Counted from the first letter of the stretch, positions 1-12,444 are shown. The stretch is DNA of 64,000 nucleotides from Eucalyptus grandis (GCF_016545825.1 NC_052614.1:18742559-18806558); one strand, 5' to 3'. Translations and numbers: made by a program. Notes: a model not told the origin generated them from the letters alone.

Positions 1-609
1 AAACATAAGGGATAAAAATTTATTTTTATTGATCAGATATAGTATAGTTATTTATTTTTAAATTCTAGTTAAACTTGTGATAAAACGAACGTATGTAAAT
101 TTACTTGCAATGTACACTTGTTTTTAGCCGTTTACAAACGTAGAAAAATAATTCCACACTTGTAAATTGTATTTGGAATTCAAAGTTAATAAATTATTAC
201 ATTTGTGGAGTAACAAATCTATAAAATAAACTTGGTTGATTGTGTGCAACTCTTCTTCAGATTTAATATTTGTGATAAGTATATTAAAAAGAAAGGTTGT
301 GCAACATGCTAAAAATTAATTCGAGGCGAGATGTAGAAGTGACTCGGATGAAGGCATGATGACAAGCAACCTAAAAGCATGATGTGGCATAGAAACTCTA
401 GTTTGGGAAATAGTTTGAAGAGAGATCTATTTAAAGAACTAGTTTTATAGAAAGATCCATCTTGGATTAAAAAAAGTCGTAGAAGATTCTCTTACCGATA
501 TGGTTAACATGTTCTCTTTTATTACTAGTTCAGAAGATTTGATTTTAACATCTTTCAGTAGTTGAGATTAACAAGATTTTACCTTTTTTGACAAAAAAAA
601 AAATTAACT
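1..609. other. AT-rich spacer
   Basis: No open frame, splice-framed exon or RNA gene can be recognised. The sequence is AT-rich with short homopolymer runs, ordinary for plant intergenic DNA. Confidence 0.6.
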
Positions 610-1288
610 GAAAAAATTATCCAAAAAATCCTAAATATATTGTGCGGTGGCTAACCGAGTTCTCAATCGTACTAATTTAATTATAATCTATTGTAGGCAG
701 TTAATTCAATCATAAATCTTTCAATTTAGTTCTCAACCTTTTGGCTATAGGCTAATTTAGTTTTAAACCTTTTGACAATTTGTTAATTTAGTTCTTTCGG
801 CCAATTTTAACTAGAAAGTGCTAACGTGGCAACCTAGTCAACACCAGTCCTCCTGCATGGACACTTGAGACTAGTGAGGGGCAACCTTTGTCAAGCCTTG
901 CATAAAGCCAGCAACGTCGATCCTCGCCAGCCTTAAACGACCTCGCCCCTACAAGAGTGAGCCCTACTTAGCAAGTGAGGCTAACTCTTGCTAAATCTGG
1001 CAAGAGCAAGCCTCGCCAACCATCGCGGAGGCTCGGCAACTAGTGGAGGAAGAAGGGTAAAAGAAAACAAAAACAAGAAAACAAAAAATTTTAAAATTTT
1101 AAAATTTTGTAAAAATCCCCATATCAATGCCGGTCGTGTTATATAGAATGGCTAGAGTTCACGTTAGTGATTTTTACCCAAAATTAGTCGGATGGATTAC
1201 ATTGGCAAATTGTCGAGAGGGTTAGGACTAAATTGATCTAATTGAAATATTTATGATTGATGTTTAAGATTTTTTTGGTAATTTTCTC
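610..1288. mobile_element. MITE-like element with about 26-bp terminal inverted repeats
   Basis: The left end (GAAAAAATTATCC, then AAAAAATCCTAAA) matches the reverse complement of the right end (GAGAAAATTACC, then AAAAAAATCTTAAA) over about 26 bp. Just inside both ends are repeated phrases of the type 'ttagttctcaacctttt' and 'caatttagtcctaaccct'. The 679-bp body has no transposase frame. The middle (about 880-1030) is richer in C and G with degenerate 'gcctcgcc' phrases. I see no convincing target-site duplication, so the superfamily is open. I recall repeats of this type from Myrtaceae sequence, which is only a weak hint about the organism. Confidence 0.55.
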
Positions 1289-3059
1289 ACAAATTTATAT
1301 ATGATAATTATCAATCTAAATTTGGCAATGTAATAAACACAAGTCGTGTTGATTTCCATGTATTCTCCATTTTATAGTCCATATATGGTGCAAGCGTTTT
1401 CCAAATCGTGAGGGCCAACTAGAGGGCATCCATTTTGTCTATACCTATATTTGCAGCAAAAACCAAAAATAAGATTGAAATATTCGATTCCATATCATGT
1501 GTGATTGCATATGGCAATATCTATGATCTGGATATTACGCAAATAGCATACATCATATCATAATCAATGGATAGCATATTTACATCACATGGACCTCTTG
1601 ATCCCCAAATTTCGATTATATGAACTTGAATGAGTTCGGATAAAAGCAAGGATACAATGTCAAAGCAACTGTGAAAGGTAACAAAAAGTAATTAATGGAG
1701 TAACAAATTAGCGCTTACTCAAAATAGTTTGTCGCTACATTAGACTGACCAATGGCAACTCGAAATTGTCGGCCGCAATCTCAATAGGACCCATTGATGG
1801 TTGCGGCTCTTCATGCACCGAGTTGACCAATCTTTTGTCCCTTATTAGGCACGACATAAAGTTTCAGGCTAGAGATTTTCAAGCCTGAATCATCTCAGGA
1901 TGGACTCAAAATGAAAATTAGTTATATATCAGATGGGAGCAGGTTTAAGCCCGGCCCGATGTCAAAGTTTCCCCTTCTGTTGTTTCTAAAACCTAATTAT
2001 TAATTTTGTTTCAAGACCCAAGCATGCAATCACCATATAATTAACACGATATACTTTAAACATAAGGATAAATACCACCAAAAAAAAAAATCTAAATAAT
2101 GTCCACTGTGACACCAATACTCTGAACTTTTTTTTTTTGTATCACCAAAAACCTTAAACTTGTCCACTGTGACACAATTCCCTCAATTTTTTTATTCTAC
2201 AAAAAAACTCAAACTCATACATATGTGACACATATGCCTTCTATTTCAATTCTATCATAGTATGTTTATCACACTGATGTAAGTTTATGATATTTTATGA
2301 CACCAAAAAAATGATATAATTGTATCACAATGGGAAGTTGAGGGTTTTTGATGATATAAAAAATTGGGATATTTTGTGTCACAATTTGCATAATTTAATT
2401 TTTTTTTTTGTGATATTAATCGTAAAAATTAAAGACAGTTGAGCTTAATCGCTATACTCTTAGCCACTTTTCCGAATCTTGTCCCTCCGCTGTTTGTTGC
2501 CTTCCGCAAGTTTTCTTTTGACTTGTATGTTCAGCTTCTTGGTGACTGAGGTCTTTTGAATTTGAACATGAATATTTAATTCCATCTAAACTCTTTTTTT
2601 ACTCTAACTGTTTCGAAGATATTTTTAATTCCTTGAAATGTTTGGGCCAGTGTGGGCTTTCCATGTCTTTTGGGCCCCAACCCAATTGGGCTCAAGCCAC
2701 TCATGAAAAATATTGAGAGAGAGAGAGAGGATGCTATCCATTCAAAATCACTGAAAATAATAATAATTTAACTGCATCAGAACTCTAGTGTGACCGACCA
2801 AAAAAAAAGAACTCTAGTGTGAGTGCGTGCATATTTGACTTTATATTTCAAATCCCAAACTCCATCACCGACTGCACGGAAAATAAGATAATCAGTCAAA
2901 GCCAATCAATTCATGTGCCTCACTACCTGTCCAGCACAATGCAGCCTGTTACCTGTATGATCTCAGGATTCAAATCACCCCCTTGACAACACAAGGAGCT
3001 ACAGAGTCTTTTTTGGGGGGCGACCTGGGCTTCAAATTGCAACACGAGCCAAGCTGAAA
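1289..3059. other. Intergenic region upstream of phytocyanin-1
   Basis: No gene is seen. Around 2040-2440 lies an AT-rich repeat with recurring 'tccactgtgacac' and 'caccaaaaa' phrases, similar in style to the element at 5540-5937. A GA microsatellite sits at about 2715-2731. The last 250 bases should hold the phytocyanin-1 promoter, but I cannot point to a clear TATA box. Confidence 0.5.
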
Positions 3060-3938
3060 ATGGCCGACGCGAAAATCACAGCCTGTCTGCTCGGGGTCGT
3101 GGTCGCGTTTTAATCGTGCACCGAGGCTACGAATTACACTGTGGGAGGCTCTGAGGGATGGAAGATCCCTTCTAGCGCCGGCGCGTATTCCGACTGGGCA
3201 AGCCAACACACGTTCGAGGTCGGCGACATTCTAGGTGAGTTAGAAATCGGTTCTCGCCCAACATTAATCTTTCGAATTCACATACATTTACGAGTGCAAA
3301 GTATGCATGATATCTAAATTTATGTTGAAGAAGAAGATCCAGAACTATGGCAATTTCAGTTCGTGTACCTTTTGAGCTTGTTTTGTAAGTAGATCTCTCA
3401 TCAGAAAGTCATACGACGTTTGAGCACAGATCTGGTCAACATGTCAAGAAGTGAAAGGTTTGAATGTGATCAGACCAATCCATCTCTGCCCCTGATCTGG
3501 GGTACTTGCATTGACCATGATCGATAAGCTTTCACTCTTTGATGCTCCTGATCCTTCAATTCTTTTCCCTTTTTTGGGGCAGTGTTCGATTTCGACTCGA
3601 GCGACAACGACGTTGGGGACGTGACCAAGGAAGACTATGACGCCTGCAACACCGACTCCCCATTCACAGTCCTGTCCACTTCTCCGGCTAATTACTCCCT
3701 GGATACCGCCGGCGACTATTACTTCCTCTGCACCACCGCAGGCCACTGCTCCCAGGGTCAAAAGCTGGCCATCACCGTCACGGAGCCTCCAAGTGGCCCG
3801 ACCTCCAGCCCGCCGGGATCCCCACCACCGCCATCCCCCACCACTGGCGCGACCACATCTCCGCCAAGTGTTGGCTCGTCTCTCGGTATTGCACGTCTAG
3901 TCCTGCTTGTGTCCATTCTCATGGGCTTATTGTGTTAG
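3060..3938 (+). pseudogene. Phytocyanin-1 (early nodulin-like), stop codon in signal peptide
   Basis: This is a two-exon phytocyanin: exon 1 is 3060-3234, exon 2 is 3583-3938, with a phase-1 GTGAGT...CAG intron at the position conserved in the family. The frame encodes 176 residues apart from an in-frame TAA at 3111-3113 (codon 18), inside the signal peptide. After it comes a cupredoxin domain (TNYTVGG to LAITV, about residues 25-123), a Pro/Ser/Thr-rich stretch and a hydrophobic tail typical of a GPI-anchor signal. Of the four copper ligands, Cys108, His113 and Gln118 are present, but the first His is Asn67. Cys80 and Cys114 would form the usual disulfide. Loss of the His places it with early nodulin-like proteins, which are thought not to bind copper. 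The single nonsense codon makes it a probable null allele, though a sequencing error or polymorphism is possible. Confidence 0.82.
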
Positions 3939-5539
3939 CTCTTCTCTTAGATAGAGTTGGAAATGTTGGTACATTGTGAGATGCTGTTGCAGAAGACATA
4001 GTGGATGAATTCATTGCCTTTCTTTGGAATAAGACAGTGGCGTTCGTGAGATAGAAATAATCAATAAGCAGTATGGAGAATCTTGGGTTGGATTGAGTCG
4101 GCCCTGGATCTTGATTTATGTCGCCGTTTGGCTCGTTGATGCAAAGAGAACACGATGACAGGAGGTATTACTACAAATTCGAATTTACTAGAACTTTTGA
4201 AGATACTATATAATAATACAATAATGAAATTTTCTGACATGAAATTACTAATTTATTTAGACAAATGCCATCAAATAAGAAGACTTTATCATTCACGAAT
4301 CAAAAGAGGTCGCGGATTTATAGGATTTTCGATACATAAAAGCATCGTCGACACCATTCAATCAGCACATCCATCGTCGAATAAATTGATGAGAGCTCTA
4401 ATCTTTAATGAAGATTTCAGCAACAAAGTCAACAACAAGAGAATACTTAGCATATATATACATACATATACATACATACATATATTAGCTTGATAGCTTC
4501 AATTTTTTTTTTTTTTTTTTTTTTGGTGAGATAACTTATGGTTTGAGCTTATCACAGAATTCTTTGAAACTGAGAGGAACAACGATGAATTTGGCTTAGC
4601 AGTTCATTTGCGAGGACACTACTAGTCTTTTTCTAAACGTAGTCGCTCAAGCAAAATTAATGAATGCTTCTTTTCGATTACTATAGGTGGCGACAAATGG
4701 GCCGGCCCTGTCGAACAAGAGACGACCATGCTTGGGCCACAGCCCGGCCCATTTGTCACCGTAACGCCTGGTCACGGTTGGGCTGGGCCAACCCAAATGG
4801 ACCTTGTACCGCTCCGGCCCGTCAATTAAAATGGGCCAGCCCGGCCCATCGACATCTCTAATTAGGACGTTACCAAAAGACCTTGACCCACACGCCATGT
4901 CATTCACCCGGATCATCCGAGTCAGATGGCCCTTATATGGTTGACTAGTTTGACGGACCATTAAAATATTTTCAATTTTTGAACTGGTAATAATGAACAC
5001 ACGTGTCAGAAAAATAGAATCTGCTTTCCGATATTTGCATAAATTTGGAGAAGAAGATGAGAAAGTACTGTAGAGTGAGGGAATGGAAGTAACAGGCAGT
5101 AACCAAGTTTGCTCAAATAACTCAGTAACCTTCAATAATAAAAAAAATTTAAGAGTTAAATCTTTTATGCGAGAGGCCACGCAAGGAAATATATGGCAAA
5201 TTGACAATTGATAACCTAGAGTTCCACACTAATCTTCCCGTTTAATGCATCAAATAAGGGTCCACTTTCGGTATGAGGCAACCGGCCCAACTCGTGGAAT
5301 TATACAGAACGTGACATGCTGTGGTAAGTGGCAATTTTCGACACAAGAGCCAACGCGTCCGAACCAAGCAACACTAGTATCTTCAAACCAAGCGCACTCT
5401 AAATTGGTTTCAATTTTTCATTATAATGAACATAGCTCAAAGTATGGAGAATTTGCGAGAAGCTGATGTGGGGGTGAATACCTCGATGGAGCCTGATAAT
5501 TTTCTAGAAGTATCTTCGAAATTGAATGCTATAAATTTT
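3939..5539. other. 3' flank of phytocyanin-1, copied again at 9.83-10.6 kb
   Basis: No gene is supported. From about 3964 to 4880 the sequence matches 9830-10600 with substitutions and gaps; shared phrases include 'gtggatgaattcattgc' and 'catctctaatt'. The part at 4690-4860 is GC-rich with repeated GGCCC/GGGCC words and looks like an old transposon piece. A 186-codon open frame on the minus strand here spans this repeat and resembles no family I know. Confidence 0.5.
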
Positions 5540-5937
5540 TACTAAAAACTCCAAATTATGCACACTACAACACATTTATCTTGAATTTTATTTTGTAACA
5601 TCAATAACTCCAAACTATGTCAATTGTGATACATTTACCCTAAAATTTTTTAGGATATCAAAAACCCCAAACTTATGCCTGGTGACACATTTACCATTTG
5701 TTAAGATTCTATTAGATGATTTTTTAAGCCAGAATAATGTCGCATTTATTTCACATAAGTCATGTGAGCGCCATGTAAACACCAGTTTTCTTCCATTGTC
5801 CATGTGGGCAAATGTTTAATGGTGCTCATAAATGGAACCTTGACAGAGGTCATATAGGTACAAGTTTGAGTTTTTAGTGTTACAAAAAAAGTTTAGATCA
5901 ATTATGTCACATTGAGCATAATGTGGAGTTTTTGGTA
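5540..5937. mobile_element. Short MITE-like element, about 0.4 kb
   Basis: The left end TACTAAAAACTCCAAATTAT and the reverse complement of the right end TACCAAAAACTCCACATTAT form an inverted repeat of about 22 bp with two mismatches. Internal phrases of the type 'ccaaactatgtcaattgtg' recur near the ends in both orientations. No coding capacity. Related AT-rich repeats appear near 2040-2440 and 10970-11470, so it is probably one member of a local high-copy family. Confidence 0.55.
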
Positions 5938-7050
5938 GCTTTTTCCCTTGATTAAACTACCTTCAACTTGAGACCTGTCAAAATTAGGAAAAAAGAAGAA
6001 GAAGATAATGGAACGACACATTGTGTTGACATCCGATGACTACTATTGAAATCTCACATACTGCTTTTGGCAGTAGAATTTATATGCTCCAACTATCAGG
6101 TTAAGCAATTTAAAGGTTATAAACCCGCTTGCATAGGAAAGGAGACATTGAAAAAGCCTATTATTAGGCTTACACATGAGAAAGATGGGAAAATGTCTCA
6201 TATCCCTTGATAACGGATTTAAATACGGGATTTAAATATATTCATATACAAACGATCTCCTTTCACTTTTTAATATTAGTTTTTCAAACGGACATCCTCA
6301 CAGCCAAATTGCCCAATCCTAAGAGCGGTCTTCAGCTGGAGTTGATGGCACGACACAAGATTTCAAGACTCCACGACGGCTAGCGATGTTTTGTGGCGTT
6401 GACCCCAAAAATACATTAGCGTGCTTCCACGCTCTCATTGCTTCTTTTGTCTCTTCCATCGTTAAGATTTCTTCTTTTTTTCTTAGAGCTTTTTCCTTTT
6501 ATTTCAATGGGATTAGGCGTTTGTACTGTTTAAATACAAATTTGACGCTCATGGACTTAACGTAACAAAATCGATTCCCAAAAGTAAAAAAGATTTACCC
6601 TAGTTTAAAATAATTAATTAACGAAAATGAGTAATTTAAGCATGATTGCTTGTATTGGATAATGTAATTAATTAACGAAATATTTCCATAATCAACAATA
6701 ATTCATCTTACTATTTTTTTTTTTTTTAACGATGACAATATTTTTCGTTTGTTCATTTTTGTATATGATATAAACAATTATGTTTTTAAAAAATATTTTT
6801 TGAAATCATATATTTTCATAAAATATAAGAAGTCAAAAAACTAAAAAAAAAAAAAAATCCCCTCTAAAATACAATCGGCGTGAAAGCCCCACGTCATCAA
6901 CATCCTACGGGAGCACCAAGCTTCTGCTGACCCGACCCCTTCCACCTGTCGCATATCCAACGGTGGGGGCTCCACCAAGGGGTCAACGCAATGCACGACT
7001 GTGATCATTCCACGAGCTCCTGTAATTTTTCTCTTTTTAGTGAGAAACGA
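5938..7050. other. Upstream region of phytocyanin-2
   Basis: No gene seen. The part from about 6350 onward matches the upstream region of phytocyanin-3 (about 11560-11990). Shared phrases include 'cgtgcttccacgctctc' and 'gtgaaagcccc', so the promoter was duplicated with the gene. An AT-rich low-complexity tract lies at 6710-6860. Confidence 0.5.
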
Positions 7051-7060
7051 TTCTATAAAA
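7051..7060 (+). promoter_or_regulatory. TATA box of phytocyanin-2
   Basis: TTCTATAAAA lies about 70 bases before the chosen ATG. The same TCTATAAAAG motif precedes phytocyanin-3 at 11983, so it was conserved through the duplication. This argues that the start is 7123 rather than the in-frame ATG at 6991, which lies upstream of the TATA box. Confidence 0.6.
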
Positions 7061-7122
7061 GTTGGAGCCCTGGATGCTCTAAGAGCAAAGAAGGGTGTTC
7101 AAATTCAAAAACAGAGAGGCTA

Positions 7123-8616
7123 ATGGCAAGGCATTCGAATGTTTGTACTTTCATGGCGCCCGCTTCGGTGACGGCGATTATGGCTTTACTATTGGGATCT
7201 GCCGCGCAGACACTTGCGCCGCCGCCCGAACATCCGAAAGGGACGGTGACTTACACCGTGGGAGACATCATGGGGTGGACCATACCCGCAAGCGGGGCTG
7301 CTGCGTATCGAGCATGGGCTAGCAGCAATAACTTTGAAGTCGGAGACATTTTAGGTAGGCTGAGAAATGACATTTTAGTATAAAATTGAATAACATTTAC
7401 TGCACCAAATAGCATCCTATATGCAAGAGACTCATAAAATGTCCGGCTCTATTGTTGTGGTTGCAAATGGCACATCAGAAGGCCAATCCCACTTGCTAAG
7501 AACTTAAAGATAGAAGAAGCAATTTCCAATGCTCATTAGAAAAAAAAATTTTGAATTTCGAAAGTTTCATCTCTTTTCAACGTCATAAATAAAATACATA
7601 ACTTTCGAAAAATAGTCAATATTACTTATATGGATATTCTTTTGACGTTTTTCTTTTAAAATGATCTTTCTTATTTTTTGGCTTGTCATACTTAAACTCT
7701 CAATGTATTCATTTTTTTTAAGAAGTAAATAATAAAAAATAAAGCTTATTTGTCACTATAACTAAATATTTTACATAAATAATGTTGTCTATAATTGATT
7801 TTAGTATTATATCTATTCACTCTCTAAAATTAATAGTGGGAAAAGGTCATTTTGTGTGAGATTTTCTTTGTATTTACGGCATATGCTCTTCTTCTTCTTT
7901 TTTTTGGTCAAGGGCATATGCTCTTCTTTTGTTTAGTTCCACCGCCAAAAACTTGCTCAATCTTAATCAACAGCTTGTTCTCTGATCTTCATGCAGTCTT
8001 CAACTTCAACAATGGAGCGCAGGACTTGGCCGAAGTCACGGAGACGGCTTTCGGCTCGTGCGACGGGGCCAACCCCCTCTCGATCTCCACCGTCCCACCG
8101 GCAAGGATCGCCCTCACCACCGCCGGCCAGCATTTCTTCCTCTGCACCGTCCCCGGCCACTGCTCGTCTGGCCAAAAGGTTGCCATCAACGTCACCACCG
8201 CCAGCTCCTCTGCCACTCCGCCGCCACCGTCCTCCTCTGCCGCCCCGCCCCCCAAGGCAGCCACTCCTTCTCCCTCCGCCTCTACCCCGACGTCCTCTGC
8301 CACCAATCCGACTCCGTCGCCCTCCGCCTCCACTTCGTCATCCTCAACTGTTTCTCCACCGAACGGCACTGTGACTCCGACACCTTCCACAGTGAGTCTT
8401 CCGCCTAAAGCAGCGACTCCATCACTCTCCGCCACCCCGCTGCCCTCCAGCACGGCTGCTCCACCATCTTCAGTGCCGGCTCCCTCAGTGGTAGCGGCAT
8501 CTCCCACGGGAGATGCAGTTCATCCTGCCCCAGGGAACTCGGCAGCATCACTCAGCATCACCGGCGTTTCTGCAGTTATTTTGACAGCGGCCGTAGCTCT
8601 GTTCACTTTTCCGTGA
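7123..8616 (+). CDS. Phytocyanin-2: GPI-type cupredoxin with Pro/Ser/Thr-rich tail
   Basis: Exon 1 is 7123-7354 and exon 2 is 7997-8616, joined by the family's phase-1 intron (G|GTAGGC...TGCAG), giving 283 residues with no interruption. Order: signal peptide (about 1-30, core LLLGSAA), phytocyanin cupredoxin domain (about 41-143), a long Ala/Pro/Ser/Thr-rich region (about 145-260) of arabinogalactan type, then a hydrophobic C-terminus as expected for GPI attachment. It should sit on the outer face of the plasma membrane. Cys127, His132 and Gln137 are in place in the motif CTVPGHCSSGQK, with Cys99-Cys133 as the disulfide, but the first copper His is Gln86 (context NNGAQDLAEV). It therefore may bind copper weakly or not at all. 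It is the only intact member of this array. Closest sister is phytocyanin-3, including its promoter and 3' flank. Biological role unknown; relatives are linked to cell-wall and reproductive signalling. Confidence 0.88.
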
Positions 8617-9344
8617 TTGTTGCGGAGTCATTTTTTGTGTCATTAATTTGGTCATCATATTTTCATTTTGCTGGTTGCGGAAGATGAAATGATGATATGA
8701 ATTGTGATCTTGGAGTCCCCTTCCTATTGAAGATAAAGAAGGTTTCCTCGCGATGCTTGTGAATGTCATATGCCGTGCAACGATGAAAAGAAAAGCAGGA
8801 AATGAAACAAAACTTCACTGCATGACCAAAGCAGTCCAAATCTCAAGGACTTTCATCATCTACATCAGAAATCAATTCATCTAACAAAGATGTTTCCAAT
8901 GGGCACTTTTGTTATGATCTGCTACTTTCCCTGGAAAAAAAAACAACAATCATTCCTCGATTCTTACAAATACAAGCAACGAAAGGCCAAATTTCTTAGG
9001 TTATCAGCTGTAGCAACAGCATTGCAGCAGAGTTTCCACAAGAGAATCTCATCTCTGGGGGCAGACAATGTTCCAACACAGGTTTCCAATACCTCACTGA
9101 CCACTCTGGAGCAGCTTGAAGACTTTTGGTTGTTGTCATCCGCTTCATCTTCTGTTACATTGCAAAGTGGTATGCAGATTTAACGAAGAAAGCTATACTT
9201 CTATTCCAGGGCCAGATCACTCTACTTCATTTCTCCCCCAGCTAATATGACTTTCGTGCACCGTGGCCTCTTAAACATCTGCATTTATCCTCATCGGCCT
9301 GTGGGAAAAAAGAGTGAATCATCTGCAAAAAGGAGATGGGACAA
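8617..9344. other. 3' flank of phytocyanin-2, matching that of phytocyanin-3
   Basis: No gene. The stretch is clearly homologous to 19163-20100; for example 'cagctgtagcaacagc' here and 'cagctgcagcaacagc' there. This is non-coding DNA carried along in the tandem duplication. Confidence 0.6.
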
Positions 9345-9790
9345 CACATGGCATTCCTTCTTCAGTTTAATGCCTTTGTTCTGACCTTCCTGCGCAGCAT
9401 TGACTAAGCCTACTTCCCATGCCTCGCGGAAATCCACTCCAAGATCGCTAAGCCTTCACGGTCGATTCAAGACACAAATACTTATATCAAAACCACTGGC
9501 ATATGCTGTGCGATTTGCCATTTCCTGAAATCTCTTCTGATTCAAAATCATGGTGTAAGAACCAGTTCATGTAGAAATGCCCTAACGGTTCAAGAGAATC
9601 CATATAAAGTAAAAGAACGGGTCGTACGTTGCCATAACCTCAGACCAATCAATTGAATATTGATTAATGTGTAATTGATCGATTTTTATTTTGTTATCTC
9701 TTGATTATTTAGGGATAAATTAATGGACAAGACATCAGCTGCAAACATGAACAAAAATGGCGATAAAGGGTCACCTTGACGTTTTCCTAT
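9345..9790 (-). mobile_element. LINE (L1-type) reverse transcriptase relic
   Basis: Read on the minus strand, about 9724-9782 gives RQGDPLSPFLFMFAADVLS, a classic LINE reverse transcriptase block. The rest, to about 9345, is heavily decayed but matches the LINE relic beside phytocyanin-3. No frame is preserved. Its presence in both flanks shows that it was inserted before the array duplicated. Confidence 0.7.
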
Positions 9791-9829
9791 GGAAGGACAA
9801 ACCTCAAATGAATTCATACAAGAGGTGGA

Positions 9830-10600
9830 GATGTTGGTAGATCGTGAGATGCTGTTACATGACATACAGTGGATGAATTCATTGCTTCTTCTTCGGAATA
9901 AGGTAGTGATTGATTTGGTTTTAGTGATTCTTTGGAGAGTTCTGTGTAGGTTTGACTCGGCTGAAGTCCATTTGGCTGGAGACCATTCAAGTGGTACAAG
10001 GTAGTTATTTCGATTTTGGATGTTGATTCATGTCGCTGTTTGACTTGTTGCAGAGAGATGACGATGAGAGGATATATTACTTAAAATCGAAATTGAATTT
10101 ACTGTTGCTTTTAATAATACTATATAACGAAAATATAAAAATTTGATAACATGAAATTATACATATATTTCGGAAATTACCATCAAACAATAAGACTCCA
10201 CCATTCATGGATCAAGACATATGCTATTCCAGCTAGCAGATCTGTAGGATTTTTGCAGTAACATTTTTGTAGTACATCAAAGTAGAAAATGTTTTCATCA
10301 TTAATAACAATCTATGCCAATATTTTTATGAACGATGAATTTTTTTTTTATTCATTTATTCTTGTAAACAATACAAGTAATTACTTTTGAAAAAAATTTC
10401 TAAATAATTTATTTTTCCATGAAATGAACACACCTTTAATGGATAATTGTTTTGCCATATAAGTTTATTCAACAACAAAGACATACCCAAGATCTTGGGC
10501 CGGCCCAATCCCATCCGGGCCTTGTGACTTGCTAGCCCGTCAAGTCAAATGGGTTAGCAGGCCAACTGGCATCTCTAATTCAAGGGTATCCAAAAGATTT
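9830..10600 (+). repeat. Second copy of the phytocyanin-1 3' flank, without its gene
   Basis: This stretch matches 3964-4880 (downstream of phytocyanin-1) in order: 'gttggtagatcgtgagatgc', 'gtggatgaattcattgc', 'ttcatgtcgctgtttg', then the GGCC-rich part near 10495-10580. No phytocyanin-1-like coding sequence precedes it; the LINE relic of the phytocyanin-2 flank does. It therefore marks the start of the second unit of a tandem segmental duplication. Confidence 0.6.
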
Positions 10601-11982
10601 GAGTAGTAAACAGGTCCTAAATGGATTCACGATTTTCTTATACCTAACCTAGCTTCATGATTCTCTCATCATTTTTCTTGCTCTTACTCAATCTTGCGCT
10701 TAGTCACTTTACACATAAGTTTTCCTAAATTGAATTAGACATAGAAGTGCTTTAGTAATATAAGTCATGGTGGGTCAGGTATAGGTCATTAGTTTTGCAT
10801 TACATAGTAATAGATCAAAACGAGTTAAATAGGTTTATTTAAATCGAACAATTTTCAATCCATCCCAAACCGGACTCGATTTGCCATTTAACTGATCTAC
10901 TTGATGCCATGACGCAAATTATCATGACTTGATGATAATCAACAAAGGTTTGTGATGTTGACCTGAAAAAATCACAAAATTTTGTTATAGTCAATGGCAC
11001 AAAAAATAGCAAACCAATGCACTTGTGCCATATTTACTCAAATTAACTTTCATGTCACGAGAAATTTTAAATTGGTACACTTGTGCCATATTTATTTAAA
11101 TTAATTTTCGCGTCACAAGAAATTTTAAACCAGTACACTCACGCCCCATTTACCCCAAATTCATTTTTGTTTCGTAAAAAATCTCAAACCAATACTCCCG
11201 CCCTATATATGTATGTATCCCAAAATAATTCACATGCTAGAAAAATCTCAAAGTGCTAATCCTCATTAACTTTTGTCCAAATTTGTGATGCGAAAATTAG
11301 TTTGGAATAAATATGACACTAATATACCAACTTGAAATTTACTATAACACAAACATTAATTTGGAGTAAATGATGCCCGGCTATATAATTGGGTTTCTAT
11401 GTGACGAAAAAATTAATGCGAAATAAATATAGTGTGGGTGTACTTATTTAAGGATTTTTAGTGGTATTTATTAGTTCTATTCCTTTTTTTTCCTACACCT
11501 AATTTTTTTTTTGTCCGGAAAAATCAACCAATTTACCCCATGTGAAAGCCCCCCACGTCCGGCTGATCCTCGGACCCGTCTCATCAAATACGTAACGTGC
11601 TTCCACGCTCTCGTTTGCTTTCTTTTTTCCTATATTCCAATGGGGGCTTAGACTTTTTCTTGTGCTGTCTAAATACAGATTGAAAGTTTGAAAAAAGTCT
11701 TTGTGCACACCCTCGTATTGCGCTTCACGTAGCCAATCGAACTCCCCCCAAAAGTCAAAAAGTGTTCTTTAACTGGGTTCTCTTGAGGATTAGATTGATT
11801 GTTCATTGTCATGAAGCATTAACATTTATAAACCTTTAAACCTCAAAGCACCGTCGACAGTCTGATTTGATGAAAAGCCCCCATGTCATTAAAGAATGAT
11901 CATTAAGGAGTCAACGCAGTGCGCGACGGCAATGATGATTCCGAAAGCTGCTTTGACCTTTCCTTGTTCCTGTCAAAATGGT
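10601..11982. other. Spacer and promoter region of phytocyanin-3
   Basis: No gene. Between about 10970 and 11470 there is an AT-rich repeat with units of the type 'cacttgtgccatatttac' and 'aattttaaa', occurring three or more times with drift. From about 11560 the sequence matches the phytocyanin-2 upstream region. Confidence 0.5.
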
Positions 11983-11992
11983 TCTATAAAAG
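11983..11992 (+). promoter_or_regulatory. TATA box of phytocyanin-3
   Basis: TCTATAAAAG occurs about 125 bases before the ATG at 12117. It matches the motif upstream of phytocyanin-2, so the promoter looks intact even though the gene is disrupted downstream. Confidence 0.55.
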
Positions 11993-12169
11993 AGGGAAGC
12001 CCCGGGAGCTTCAAAAGAGCAAAAGGGGGATTCGAATTCGAAGACTTTCGTGAGCAGGAGGAGATAGAGAGAAGAGCAGGGGCGACCTGACGTTTCTCGA
12101 GAACACAGAGAGGGCGATGGCGAGGCGTTTGGGCGGTGTTATCTTCGCGGTGGCGGCGGCAATGATGGC

Positions 12170-12174
12170 GGCTC
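12170..12174. repeat. Target-site duplication, left copy (GGCTC)
   Basis: GGCTC lies immediately before the 5' LTR and again at 17815-17819 immediately after the 3' LTR. The preceding C also matches, so it could be read as 6 bp (CGGCTC). Five base pairs is usual for copia integrases. Confidence 0.85.
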
Positions 12175-12444
12175 TGTTGGAAGATATGCAGAAGATCTTT
12201 GGATACTAATTGATCCGATCTTGATTTTATAGAATCAATCTAAAAGCTAGATTGATTTAGATTGATATGTATGATATTACATTGCCTTTTTTTGTGTACA
12301 CTTTGTATTATAATTATTCATCGATGTACATTGTCGAGATATAGAAAAATACACAGAAAAGAAATTCTCTCCAAATCTGTTCCTTTGTCGTCTCTTTCCT
12401 CCTCTTCCGAATCTTGCTTCATCCCTTGCTTCGACTTCTAGACA
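12175..12444 (+). repeat. copia-1 5' LTR (270 bp)
   Basis: Begins TGTTGGAAGATATGC and ends TAGACA next to the primer binding site. Differs from the 3' LTR by T/C, T/C and G/A substitutions and at the extreme 3' end. Confidence 0.9.

Noticed and set aside
4647..5207. 186-codon minus-strand frame
   Set aside because: Covers a repeat shared with 10.5 kb in which the frame is not conserved; no protein family recognised.
6991..7122. Upstream in-frame extension of phytocyanin-2 (extra 44 codons)
   Set aside because: It begins before the TATA box at 7051 and would hide the signal peptide; the ATG at 7123 gives a normal secreted protein.
7989..8507. 172-codon minus-strand frame opposite phytocyanin-2 exon 2 (and the 190-codon one at 18535-19107)
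   Set aside because: Gly/Ala/Glu/Val-rich mirror images of a Pro/Ser/Thr/Ala-rich coding exon; no start context, introns or family match.
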